From: an uncultured Lachnospiraceae bacterium
GTDB lineage: Bacteria; Bacillota; Clostridia; Lachnospirales; Lachnospiraceae
Assembly (NCBI GenBank): GCA_910585715.1
Contig: CAJUEX010000015.1
Span: forward strand, 1 to 64,000
Length of the DNA: 64,000 nt
Reading direction: 5' to 3'
The position numbers and the translations under genes are program-made. Numbering within the stretch: the stretch's first letter is position 1; every line of letters begins with the position of its first letter. Below, piece by piece: positions 25,268-33,305 of the stretch. The notes below the pieces were generated by a model. It searched no databases. It saw nothing but the letters and a program-made list of their open reading frames with translations, and had not been told where the DNA came from.

Positions 25268-25594
25268 ATGAAGTTTGGTAATTTTAAAGCTTTTTTTAAG
25301 TTGGAATTCAAAGCATTGTTTAGAGAACCTGTCACCCTTTTCTTTATGATCGTACTTCCTATTGTCTTAACAGTAGTTTTTGGTGGTGCGTTTGGACAGG
25401 AAGCAACACAATATGGGGAAGAAGTGCTTGGAATCGACACCGTTGTACCTGTTAATATAATTTTCCTGCTTGCAAATGTAGGACTCATGGGGGTTCCCAT
25501 TACAATCATTGAGTTGAAGGACCAGGAGGTGTTAAAGAGATATAGCACATATATTGGAAATCAAAAAGTATTTAGGATTATAGGGAGGGAAAAT
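25268..25594 (+). pseudogene. Truncated ABC-2 permease fused in frame to DUF3021
   Basis: AGAGGAG and ATG 25268 start a frame whose first ~107 residues are the beginning of an ABC-2 permease: one membrane helix (LFFMIVLPIVLTVVFGGAF), a short loop, a second helix, then the conserved ELKDQEVLKRY segment. Immediately afterwards the frame continues without a stop into a complete DUF3021 protein whose own start and ribosome binding site are intact. A normal ABC-2 permease needs about six helices, so this copy is truncated and its product would be a 250-residue chimera. Confidence 0.7.
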
Positions 25595-26020
25595 ATGAAA
25601 TTGTTAAAAATAATTGGAAAAGGAATTGCATGGGGATGTACCCTTTGCGTGTTTATCATGTTGGCAGGCGCTTTGATTGGTGGGGATGAGTTTTTGGCTA
25701 TGACCACGGATCGTTTTGTGGCGCAGGCTATTGGTACGATTCTTATTGGATTGGGCTTTACCGTGCCATCCCTGATTTATGACTGTGAGAAATTTGGCCG
25801 GGGACTCCAGACATTGATTCATATGGGAACCGGATTTTTCATTTATTTTCTGGTAGCACTTAATATAGGGTGGATTCCTGTGGAATGCGGATGGAAGGTG
25901 ACCGTGGTATCCGTCTTGATCGCTGTAGCGTTCGCATTTGCCGTTTGGTTCTGTTATTATCTGTATAATAAGAAAACCGCAGAAAAGCTGAACCAGCAGT
26001 TGAGAGCTATGAAAGAATAG
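25595..26020 (+). CDS. DUF3021 family membrane protein
   Basis: A 141-residue protein with four predicted membrane helices (LLKIIGKGIAWGCTLCVFIM, FVAQAIGTILIGLGF, GTGFFIYFLVALNIGW, VTVVSVLIAVAFAFAVWFCYY) and a charged tail, typical of DUF3021. Its own AGGGAGG and ATG 25595 are present even though it can also be translated as the end of the upstream chimera. DUF3021 proteins normally stand next to a LytTR regulator; none is adjacent here. Confidence 0.8.
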   Translation: MKLLKIIGKGIAWGCTLCVFIMLAGALIGGDEFLAMTTDRFVAQAIGTILIGLGFTVPSLIYDCEKFGRGLQTLIHMGTGFFIYFLVALNIGWIPVECGWKVTVVSVLIAVAFAFAVWFCYYLYNKKTAEKLNQQLRAMKE

Positions 26021-26049
26021 AAAGCAATTTACCAGAGAAAGCACCTGCT

Positions 26050-26125
26050 CCCGCCCTGATAAAAACGCAGCAGTTCCAAGCTTGAAGGAACCCTGCCAAG
26101 AACCGGCGATTTTATAAGAGTTTCT
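26050..26125 (+). repeat. Palindromic element, degenerate copy 3 (core only)
   Basis: The segment aligns with the core of copy 2 from CTGATAAAAACGCAGCAG to the TTTTATAAG end but has diverged by roughly a quarter of its bases. I see no long inverted arms. In the inner stem a G-C pair of copy 2 is replaced by T-A (CAGTTC with GAACCG), so pairing is kept. It begins 30 bases after a stop codon, in the same orientation as copy 2. Confidence 0.7.
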
Positions 26126-26155
26126 TCAAGAAAAAAATGAAAGCGAGATGAAGCT

Positions 26156-26644
26156 ATGAATAAGCAGGAAATTTATGAATATCTGGCAAGCAGGAATATA
26201 TGGTACGAGATTACAGAGCACAAGGCTGTTTACAATATGGCTGAACTTTCTCAAATTGACATTCCATATCCGGAAGCTGACGCAAAAAATCTTTTTGTCC
26301 GTGATGATAAAAAAAGAAATTATTATCTTATCACGGTAAAAGGGGATAAAAGAGTGGATTTAAAACAATTCAGGCAAAAGAACAATACACGTTCATTGAG
26401 CTTTGCATCGGAAAATGATTTAAGGAACATCATGAATCTGACCGCAGGTTCGGTAACGCCGCTTGGAATATTAAATGACACAGAGTTGAAAGTAAAGGTA
26501 TTTCTTGACAAGGATTTTCTTGAACCATCGAACCTGATAGGCATTCATCCCAATGATAATACAGCAACGGTGTGGATGAAAACGGATGATTTGGTGGATA
26601 TCATCAGGGAGCATGGAAATCCGGTGGATATTGTGAAGATTTAA
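26156..26644 (+). CDS. YbaK/ProX-type aminoacyl-tRNA deacylase
   Basis: A 162-residue free-standing editing domain related to ProX/PrdX, which hydrolyses mischarged Ala-tRNA(Pro) or Cys-tRNA(Pro). Matching segments: YEITEHKAVYNMAEL near the start, DAKNLFVRDDKKRNYYLITV, SFASENDLRNIMNLTAGSVTPLG, and a C-terminal TVWMKTDDLVDII. Length is usual. It stands alone between element copy 3 and the T-box leader. Confidence 0.88.
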   Translation: MNKQEIYEYLASRNIWYEITEHKAVYNMAELSQIDIPYPEADAKNLFVRDDKKRNYYLITVKGDKRVDLKQFRQKNNTRSLSFASENDLRNIMNLTAGSVTPLGILNDTELKVKVFLDKDFLEPSNLIGIHPNDNTATVWMKTDDLVDIIREHGNPVDIVKI

Positions 26645-26786
26645 TATCAAGTTTTCCTTATCAGCTTTTCCGCAGCGGTTCCGCCGGCAGTTTTTCCGCA
26701 GCCATTGGAACGGGCATTTGGCAGAACAGATTTCTGCGATTTTATTATGGGAATTTTCAATGGGAATTTTATCATAAAATTTCCTC

Positions 26787-26815
26787 TTTACATTTTTGAA
26801 AAACAAGCATACAAT
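26787..26815 (+). promoter_or_regulatory. Promoter of the T-box transcript
   Basis: TTTACA (26787-26792), 17-bp spacer, TACAAT (26810-26815); the T-box begins about 40 bp downstream. The stretch 26645-26786 between the deacylase and this promoter shows no gene. Confidence 0.55.
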
Positions 26816-26858
26816 ACAAATAAGCAAATTTTTAATAATACCCATATTGCACAACACG

Positions 26859-27182
26859 TTGAAGAGAAGAGTAATCTGTGAAATGCAGCAGAGAGAGATG
26901 ACGGCGGAAGAAAAGCATAGAAGGGCTTTTGCAGCATATCAAAAAAAGTGCTGTATAAAGAGCATTCTATAACAGCTTCCCGGTGGTGAAAGCATCTTTA
27001 CAGGAAGCAGATGAAAACTACCTCCGAGTGGCCCCAATCCGGTCCGGTGATTCCGTTACCATCAAATGAGAGGCTTTCATAAGCCGTACCCGGTCAGAGC
27101 TGTCCGGCTGCGCAGAAAGCAAGCAGGGTGGAACCGCGTAGATTACGTCCCATGCACAAAATAAGTGCATGGGGCTTTTTTT
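26859..27182 (+). ncRNA. T-box riboswitch leader (threonyl-tRNA responsive, inferred)
   Basis: The invariant T-box AGGGTGGAACCGCG is at 27125-27138, followed by a terminator stem (27147-27157 with 27165-27175) and a T-tract. The left half shows stem I features: GAAGAGAAGAGTAA start, GAGAGAGATGA and GGTGGTGAAAGC. The candidate specifier codon is ACC (27020-27022) in the AACTACCTCCGAG loop, which fits threonine and the thrS gene downstream. Uncharged tRNA(Thr) should favour the antiterminator and readthrough. Stem I carries a longer apical part than usual (about 26905-26980). Confidence 0.88.
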
Positions 27183-27341
27183 GTCTGGTATGGAAAACAG
27201 CTTCATGCAGGAAAACAGTCAATTGCAAAGCATCCTGTCTGTGATATTGTTTTATGTTGCAGATCAGATTGGGACTGCAGGGTGTTTCACAATTGATGAA
27301 TGAGAAAAGATTAAAAAAGAATAAAAAGGAGGCATATGCGT

Positions 27342-27590
27342 ATGAGAGAGTTTTTTGAAGATTTATTTATTGGTGAAGTAGAAATCAATAAAAGAGAATT
27401 ATGGATGTTAGGAGGGCTTTGTTTCTTTGCAGGCATTGCCATCGGTCTTTTGAAAGCGCCGTGGACCCATGGAGTGACTATTGGAAGCAATAATGGCAAT
27501 CACAACGGAAGCAATAATTGCGGAAGGGCTGATTTGGATGAAGAGGAATGTCAGTGCATTGGTGTCTGTGAATCGGAGACAGAAGACTGA
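27342..27590 (+). CDS. Small membrane protein with Cys-rich acidic tail
   Basis: An 82-residue protein: a charged N-terminus (REFFEDLFIGEVEINKREL), one membrane helix (WMLGGLCFFAGIAIGLL), a Gly/Asn-rich linker (GVTIGSNNGNHNGSNN) and a tail with three Cys among acidic residues (CGRADLDEEECQCIGVC). ATG 27342 is nine bases from AAGGAGG; ATG 27336 is too close. It lies between the T-box and thrS and so may be induced with thrS on threonine starvation. Not recognised; function unknown. Confidence 0.7.
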   Translation: MREFFEDLFIGEVEINKRELWMLGGLCFFAGIAIGLLKAPWTHGVTIGSNNGNHNGSNNCGRADLDEEECQCIGVCESETED

Positions 27591-27746
27591 CGGTACAAAG
27601 AGCCTGAGCAAAAACCGGAAAAACAGGAAAACCAAGGCAGAAATATAAAAGCAGAAAAATCAAGATAGAAATATAAAAAACGGAAAGACAAAAGCATAAA
27701 AACAGGAAAAAGCAAAACAGGAAAGTAATTTAGAGGAGGAAAAACA
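27591..27746 (+). other. A-rich low-complexity spacer before thrS
   Basis: A purine-rich stretch with repeated AGAAATATAAAA and ACGGAAA/CAGGAAA motifs and almost no T. It encodes no supported protein and has no clear terminator, so transcription from the T-box should run into thrS. Ends in GAGGAGG, the thrS ribosome binding site. Confidence 0.5.
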
Positions 27747-29705
27747 ATGAAAATCACATTAAAAGACGGTTCCGTAAAAGAATACGCCCAGTCCATGAGC
27801 GTATATGACATTGCCCTCGATATCAGCGAAGGGCTGGCAAGAGCTGCCTGCGCCGGTGAAGTCAATGGGCAGGTGGTAGATTTAAGAACTATGGTGGAGC
27901 AGGACTGCGAGCTGAATATTTTAACTGCCAATGACAAGGCGGGCTTATCCACCATACGCCATACCGCTTCCCATGTTCTGGCGGAAGCTGTAAAACGCCT
28001 ATATCCCAATGTAAAACTGGCAATCGGGCCTTCCATTGACACAGGCTTTTATTATGACTTTGAAGCAGAGCCTTTTTCCAGGGAGGATTTGGATAAAATA
28101 GAAGGGGAAATGAAGAAAATCATCAAGGAAGGGGCAAAGCTTGAGAAATTTACACTTCCAAGAGAAGAAGCCATAAAATTCATGGAAGAAAAAGAAGAGC
28201 CATATAAGGTAGAACTGATTCGGGATTTGCCGGAGGATGCGGTGATTTCTTTTTACAGACAGGGAGAATTTACAGACCTTTGTGCAGGACCCCACTTAAT
28301 GAGCACAAAAGGAATCAAGGCATTTAAGCTGATTTCCTCTTCCGGTGCCTATTGGAGAGGGAAATCCGAAAATGCAATGCTGCAGAGAATTTACGGAACC
28401 GCCTTTAATAAAAAGGATGAGCTGAAAGAATATTTAGAGCATTTGGAGGACATTAAGAAGCGCGACCATAACAAGCTTGGCAGGGAAATGGAACTGTTTA
28501 CAACGGTTGACGTAATTGGACAGGGGCTTCCTCTTTTAATGCCGAAGGGCGCCAAGATGATTCAGATCATGCAGCGCTGGATTGAGGACGAGGAAGAAAA
28601 GAGAGGCTATGTGCGTACAAAGACCCCTCTTATGGCAAAAAGCGATTTGTACCGGATTTCCGGACACTGGGACCACTACAAGGAAGGCATGTTCGTGCTG
28701 GGAGATGAGGAAAAGGATAAGGAAGTGTTTGCCCTTCGCCCCATGACCTGCCCGTTCCAGTATTATGTGTATAAGGCAAGCCAGAAGTCCTACAGGGATC
28801 TGCCGCTGCGTTACGGGGAGACTTCTACCTTGTTTAGAAACGAGGATTCCGGTGAAATGCACGGACTTACCCGTGTCCGCCAGTTCACCATTTCGGAAGG
28901 ACATCTGATTGTAAGGCCGGATCAGATGGTGGAAGAATTTAAGGGCTGCCTTGCTCTGGCAAAATACTGTCTGGACACATTGGGAGTGTCTGAGGATGTT
29001 ACCTACCGCTTATCCAAATGGGACCCCAATAATAAGGAAAAATATGTTGGAAGCGAGGAAGTCTGGGAAGAGACACAGGCACATATCCGGGACATCCTGC
29101 TGGAATTGGGAGTTCCTTTTACGGAAGAAGAAGGAGAGGCTGCTTTTTACGGCCCAAAAGTGGATATTCAGGCAAAGAATGTATACGGAAAAGAAGACAC
29201 CATGATTACTATTCAGTGGGATGCGGTTTTAGCAGAACAGTTTGATATGTATTATGTGGACCAGAACGGAGAAAAAGTGCGCCCTTACATCATCCACAGA
29301 ACCTCCATGGGCTGCTATGAAAGAACTCTGGCATGGCTGATTGAAAAATATGCAGGGAAGTTCCCTACATGGCTTTGCCCGGAGCAGGTGCGCGTGCTTC
29401 CAATTTCTGAAAAATATATTGATTATGCAAAGAGCGTGGAAGAAAAATTAAAAGAAAACGGCATTCTCTGTACTTTGGATAACCGTTCCGAAAAAATCGG
29501 CTATAAGATTCGGGAAACCCGTCTTGCAAAAGTGCCTTACATGCTTGTAGTGGGGCAAAAGGAAGAAGAGGAAGGACTTGTTTCCGTAAGGAGCCGTTTT
29601 GCCGGAGATGAAGGTCAAAAGAATTTAGACACCTTTATTGATGAAATTGCAAAAGAAATCAGAACAAAGGAAATCAGAAAAGAAGTAGTGGAAGAAAACA
29701 ATTAG
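27747..29705 (+). CDS. thrS: Threonine--tRNA ligase
   Basis: Charges tRNA(Thr) with threonine. The 652 residues contain a TGS domain (1-60), the editing domain (about 65-225; HTASHVLAEAV and a Cys/His site near DLCAGPHL), the class II catalytic core (about 240-540; motif 2 near TSTLFRNEDSGEMHG and motif 3 near HRTSMGCYERTLAWLIE) and the C-terminal anticodon-binding domain. Zn-binding Cys lies in ALRPMTCPFQYY. GAGGAGG precedes the ATG. Control by the T-box upstream is expected. Confidence 0.97.
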   Translation: MKITLKDGSVKEYAQSMSVYDIALDISEGLARAACAGEVNGQVVDLRTMVEQDCELNILTANDKAGLSTIRHTASHVLAEAVKRLYPNVKLAIGPSIDTGFYYDFEAEPFSREDLDKIEGEMKKIIKEGAKLEKFTLPREEAIKFMEEKEEPYKVELIRDLPEDAVISFYRQGEFTDLCAGPHLMSTKGIKAFKLISSSGAYWRGKSENAMLQRIYGTAFNKKDELKEYLEHLEDIKKRDHNKLGREMELFTTVDVIGQGLPLLMPKGAKMIQIMQRWIEDEEEKRGYVRTKTPLMAKSDLYRISGHWDHYKEGMFVLGDEEKDKEVFALRPMTCPFQYYVYKASQKSYRDLPLRYGETSTLFRNEDSGEMHGLTRVRQFTISEGHLIVRPDQMVEEFKGCLALAKYCLDTLGVSEDVTYRLSKWDPNNKEKYVGSEEVWEETQAHIRDILLELGVPFTEEEGEAAFYGPKVDIQAKNVYGKEDTMITIQWDAVLAEQFDMYYVDQNGEKVRPYIIHRTSMGCYERTLAWLIEKYAGKFPTWLCPEQVRVLPISEKYIDYAKSVEEKLKENGILCTLDNRSEKIGYKIRETRLAKVPYMLVVGQKEEEEGLVSVRSRFAGDEGQKNLDTFIDEIAKEIRTKEIRKEVVEENN

Positions 29706-29763
29706 AAGAAGATAATTAAAAGAAAGCAATAAGAAAGCATTAAAAAACAGTTAAAAGAAACCA

Positions 29764-29805
29764 GCGGCATGGAGGAAAAAGCAAATCCTTCCATGCCGCA
29801 TTTTA
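29764..29805 (+). terminator. Terminator of thrS
   Basis: A perfect 10-bp GC-rich stem (29764-29773 with 29790-29799) with a short T-rich tail. Confidence 0.75.
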
Positions 29806-29924
29806 TGTATAAAAATTCCATTTTCATTCCGAATAAAAAAACAAATGCTACCAATACTACATATAGGAACATTTCTGTTCTAAAGCAGACAAATAAATTC
29901 AAGAAAAATATAGGAGGCTTTATT

Positions 29925-30239
29925 ATGGCAGTATTAAAATGTGCAGTTGACACCTGCTCTTATAACAAAAGCGACTGTTGCTGTAAAGGCGACATTATGG
30001 TAGGCGGAAAGCATGCGGAGAACACCGACGAGACCTGCTGCGATTCTTTCCGGGAACAGGGAAGGGACAACTTTGTAAGCGCTCTGGACCATCCGTGCCA
30101 GACCATCTGTATCGACTGTGAGGCGACCAAATGTATATACAATGCAAATTACAAATGTCACGCAGAAAAGGTTGATATCAAGGGATGTAATGCCTGCGAC
30201 TGTAAACAGACATCCTGTGCTACATTCCGGGAAAAATAA
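29925..30239 (+). CDS. DUF1540 Cys-rich protein
   Basis: A 104-residue protein with two DUF1540 modules (CAVDTCSYNKSDCCCKG..., then CIDCEATKCIYNANYKCHAE...CDCKQTSCATF), containing some 18 Cys spaced as in small zinc or metal-binding folds. DUF1540 proteins are common in Clostridia and of unknown function. ATG 29925 follows TAGGAGG; a longer frame upstream runs through the thrS terminator and is rejected. Confidence 0.88.
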   Translation: MAVLKCAVDTCSYNKSDCCCKGDIMVGGKHAENTDETCCDSFREQGRDNFVSALDHPCQTICIDCEATKCIYNANYKCHAEKVDIKGCNACDCKQTSCATFREK

Positions 30240-30299
30240 AAGTGAAAGCCTTGCCGAAGTGAAAAGTTTATTTCCAATTTGGAAGTAGTGATTAAGGAA

Positions 30300-30341
30300 G
30301 TAGCATTTACTCTTGCAAAAAAGGGTAAATGTTACTTTTTT
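30300..30341 (+). terminator. Terminator of the DUF1540 gene
   Basis: A 13-bp stem with two G-T wobbles (30300-30312 with 30323-30335) and a following T-tract. Confidence 0.8.
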
Positions 30342-30377
30342 AAAACTTAATTAAAGTTATATTTAAGTATTTTATAT

Positions 30378-30406
30378 TTGAGGTTTACCATTGACTATGC
30401 TAAAAT
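30378..30406 (+). promoter_or_regulatory. Promoter of the LytTR-AraC gene pair
   Basis: TTGAGG (30378-30383), 17-bp spacer, TAAAAT (30401-30406), about 55 bp before the LytTR gene. Confidence 0.45.
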
Positions 30407-30460
30407 GAAGTGGACAATAGCTAATTTTCTTTACTACATCCAGACTGGAGGAACATAGCA

Positions 30461-31180
30461 ATGGAACACATCCGGGTAGCCATAGTAGATAACGAGCTTC
30501 TTTTTACTACCGTATTAAAAAAAATGTCCGCAAAGATTTTAAAAGAAACTTCCTTTACATATGAAATAGATACTTATGAAAGTGCTGAAAGCCTGTTAGA
30601 AGCCTTGTCTTCCACCTCCTATGACCTGTTTTTCTTAGATATATTACTGGATGGAATGAACGGCATGGAGCTTGCAAGAAAGATACGCATCAAGGCTGAG
30701 GCTGCAAACATTGTATTCATTACCTCTTCCAGCGATTATGCAGTGGAAAGCTATGAAGTGGCACCCCTGCACTATCTGGTGAAGCCTGTTACTTTAGTAA
30801 ATCTGAAGGAAGCCTTCCGCCGTTTCTTTGATGCCTGCAAGGATACCGCCAGGGCAGAAACCGTATTATTAAAAGATACCTCCAATCAAAAGGTGCTGCT
30901 TTCCGTTTCAGATATCTACTATGCGGAAATCATGGAGTCCAAAATAACCCTGCATACAAAGGGCGGCTCCTTATTTATAAGGGGACGAATGGACGATTTG
31001 CAGAAATCACTTCCCAGCCGGCATTTTTACCGCTGTCACAGGAGCTTTCTCGTAAACTTCCAGCATGTTACCGGAAGCCGCCGCTATGATTTTATTATAG
31101 GGAACGACTCCTTTGTTCCTATTGCCAAAGGAAATTACAGACTGGCCGTAAAGGCTTTTTCAGACTATTTAGAAAGATGA
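30461..31180 (+). CDS. LytTR-family response regulator (AgrA/LytR type), orphan
   Basis: A 239-residue regulator: receiver domain (1-125) with Asp60 in LFFLDILLDG and Lys in YLVKPV, then a LytTR DNA-binding domain (about 140-239; FYRCHRSFLVNFQHV, PIAKGNYR). LytTR regulators usually pair with a membrane HPK10-type kinase, but none is adjacent. The next gene is an AraC regulator 13 bases downstream, so both probably form one operon. Target genes cannot be told from the sequence. Confidence 0.9.
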   Translation: MEHIRVAIVDNELLFTTVLKKMSAKILKETSFTYEIDTYESAESLLEALSSTSYDLFFLDILLDGMNGMELARKIRIKAEAANIVFITSSSDYAVESYEVAPLHYLVKPVTLVNLKEAFRRFFDACKDTARAETVLLKDTSNQKVLLSVSDIYYAEIMESKITLHTKGGSLFIRGRMDDLQKSLPSRHFYRCHRSFLVNFQHVTGSRRYDFIIGNDSFVPIAKGNYRLAVKAFSDYLER

Positions 31181-31193
31181 TTCAGGTGATTTC

Positions 31194-32201
31194 ATGAATA
31201 AAATATTAGATACTTCTAATTCTATAGTTCATGTAAATGAAAATATGGAAGAGCTAAAGGCTCATGGGGATTTGGAATATCCGGTGGGCACCTATCTGGT
31301 AAATTTCGATGCCCTGCATACAGGATTTGTCCGCTGGCACTGGCACGAAGAGATGGAAATCTCCCTTGTGAAAAGCGGGCGGGTCAAATTTATGATAAAT
31401 GACGAGGCATTTATTTTATCGGAAGGACAGGCAATTTTTATCAACCATAATATTCTTCATTCTGCCCATCCTCTCAAAGACGAAAACTGTGTATATGTAT
31501 CTATTGTGTTTCATCCCTTTTTTCTGTTTGGCCACGGACAGACTAAGCTGGCTGCCGCTTATTTAAATCCCATTTCATCCAATCGGGATTTGCGCTGCAT
31601 AATATTGGACGGAACAAAAGAATTCCATAAAGCTTCTATCGAAAGATTAGCGGAGGTCTTTTCCCTGAATCTTCAGAAACCTTTTGGTTATGAAATTTAT
31701 ACTCGGAATGCCCTTTCTTCTTTCTGGCTTCTTTTATTGGAACATCTGGAAGTCCCCGGAAGCTCCTCGCTTCCTGAAAATTCCGCTCAGCTTACCTTGG
31801 ATGAGGCCAGAACCAGAAAAGCAATCCTGTTCATACAAAAGCACTATAACGATACTATTTCATTGGATGATATTGCTTTTTCCATCCATGTAAGCAAGGG
31901 AGAGTGCTGCCGCTGCTTCAAGCGCAGTATCCAACTCACCCCTTTTGAATATCTGATGAAATACCGCATTTTTGTGGCTGCAGGCCTTATCCGTGAAAAC
32001 AGGAAGCTCTCTATTGCAGAACTGGCTTCCCGTGTAGGCTTTAACAGCAGCAGCTATTTCAATAAGCTGTTTAAAAAATACATGGACTGCACCCCTACCG
32101 AATACCGCATGAGTATTGCAGAAGGTTCCCGGAAGACGGCAGATTTTAACGGGCATGACCTTTCCTGGGATAATATCCATCTTTTTAATAAGGATATATA
32201 A
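31194..32201 (+). CDS. AraC-family transcriptional regulator with cupin sensor
   Basis: A 335-residue regulator: an N-terminal cupin-like domain (about 20-130; WHWHEEMEISLVKSGRVKFMI) and a C-terminal double helix-turn-helix AraC domain (about 225-325; ISLDDIAFSIHVSKGECCRCF, then VGFNSSSYFNKLFKKYMDCTPTEYR with signature residues present). It follows the LytTR gene by 13 bases and ends at a perfect palindromic terminator shared with the opposing gene. Ligand unknown; sugar or aromatic effectors are usual for the group. Confidence 0.9.
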   Translation: MNKILDTSNSIVHVNENMEELKAHGDLEYPVGTYLVNFDALHTGFVRWHWHEEMEISLVKSGRVKFMINDEAFILSEGQAIFINHNILHSAHPLKDENCVYVSIVFHPFFLFGHGQTKLAAAYLNPISSNRDLRCIILDGTKEFHKASIERLAEVFSLNLQKPFGYEIYTRNALSSFWLLLLEHLEVPGSSSLPENSAQLTLDEARTRKAILFIQKHYNDTISLDDIAFSIHVSKGECCRCFKRSIQLTPFEYLMKYRIFVAAGLIRENRKLSIAELASRVGFNSSSYFNKLFKKYMDCTPTEYRMSIAEGSRKTADFNGHDLSWDNIHLFNKDI

Positions 32202-32206
32202 CCGAA

Positions 32207-32252
32207 CAGGAGAAAGGTCTGGTTACTTTAAAGTAACCAGACCTTTCTCCTG
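32207..32252. terminator. Bidirectional terminator, 46-bp perfect palindrome
   Basis: The 46 bp are exactly self-complementary and read the same on both strands, with TTTCT after the inner stem in both directions. It separates the convergent AraC and DUF2156 genes. The stop codon of the minus-strand gene (32223-32225) and its last codons lie inside the palindrome. Confidence 0.85.
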
Positions 32253-33116
32253 CAGGAATACCGGCCGATAGGAAAGCTTTGCCTTTCTAAGTCCTTCCGC
32301 CCCCACGTCTTCTTCCCGGTTCACATATAAATACCCTGCAGCTTCATGCTCTGCAAACTGCTGGTTGATTATAGGATAAGCGCCTTGTATATGGGCATAT
32401 GCTTTTTCAATATGAACAACAAAAGTATCATTACATACCGGCTCGCCAATGGAAAAAGCAATCACTTCACCATCCAGACGAATCAATCCACCTGTCAGCC
32501 CCAGCCTTTCCATATTCTTTAACGCATTCAGTGTAACGCAAAACTCTGCTTCTTTTTCTTCATCCTCATCACAGCCGTTCAACTGGCGCCATTTTTCTGC
32601 CATTTCCATGCACTCATGCCTGTTTTCTGCTGTTATGGATTCATACTGCCAGTTGGGGTGCTCTTCTTTAAATCGGTTCAGATGGTTGCGCTTGCTGTGA
32701 AGCTTTTTCCCCGATAAGGTAATCAGTTTTTCCGATTCATAAATGTAATCTGCCGCGTCCCGGTCATATTCAATCTGAAATTTTCCGGGATAAAGCGCTT
32801 CCAGCTTTTGGAACTGTTCCGGCGTTACCATATGCATTTGGAAAGGTTTTTCCATTTCCTTAAAATAGGAAAACAGCACTTCCATTGCCTTCATCTCACT
32901 TCCTTTTCCCAAAGGAAAGCTTACGGAAAAATTTTCTGCTCCTGAAATGAACACCAGCATTCCTTCTACAATTGCATATCTTGTTTTGTAATGAGGAGAC
33001 CACAAAAAATTGTTTGCAAAAGTAAACTCGCAGCTTCTGGATTGTTCCTGCTCATAATACCCTTTTATTAATGCCTCATCCTCCATGGTTATTTGCTTCC
33101 ATTGTATTTCCGACAT
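32223..33116 (-). CDS. DUF2156 (phosphatidylglycerol lysyltransferase-like) protein
   Basis: A 297-residue cytoplasmic protein with a GNAT-like double fold, as in the C-terminal domain of MprF-type aminoacyl-lipid synthases but without their membrane part. Segments: CEFTFANNFLWSPHYKTRYA, SGKKLHSKRNHLNRF, GLIRLDGEVIAFSIGEPV and a terminal GLRKAKLSYRPVFLQEKG. Start at 33116 because the protein-coding similarity begins there and GGTGAG lies about nine bases upstream. Probably an acyl- or aminoacyl-transferase; substrate unknown. Confidence 0.85.
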   Translation of the reverse strand: MSEIQWKQITMEDEALIKGYYEQEQSRSCEFTFANNFLWSPHYKTRYAIVEGMLVFISGAENFSVSFPLGKGSEMKAMEVLFSYFKEMEKPFQMHMVTPEQFQKLEALYPGKFQIEYDRDAADYIYESEKLITLSGKKLHSKRNHLNRFKEEHPNWQYESITAENRHECMEMAEKWRQLNGCDEDEEKEAEFCVTLNALKNMERLGLTGGLIRLDGEVIAFSIGEPVCNDTFVVHIEKAYAHIQGAYPIINQQFAEHEAAGYLYVNREEDVGAEGLRKAKLSYRPVFLQEKGLVTLK

Positions 33117-33183
33117 GGCTCTCACCGTCCTTTTCTGTAGCTTGAACTCCTGATTTTCATTAGTGTTTCCCTGGCAATGGTTT

Positions 33184-33211
33184 ATTATAATGGAAAATGA
33201 AAAAAAAGGCA
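33184..33211 (-). promoter_or_regulatory. Minus-strand promoter of the DUF2156 gene
   Basis: On the minus strand TTGCCT (33206-33211), 16-bp spacer and TATAAT (33184-33189). The -35 overlaps the terminator of the preceding operon. Confidence 0.5.
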
Positions 33212-33230
33212 ACAAACTACTGTCTGCTGC
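33198..33230 (-). terminator. Terminator of the glnQ-like/PucR/kinase operon
   Basis: Minus-strand hairpin (33230-33221 with 33216-33207) of ten pairs with two G-T wobbles and a run of eight T residues. Confidence 0.75.
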
Positions 33231-33305
33231 CTAAAAAAGCTTGCATATGCGGGCAACAGTTCAGACAGCAGATTTCTCTGCTGGTGCAGAAAGAGACTGG
33301 CGGTT

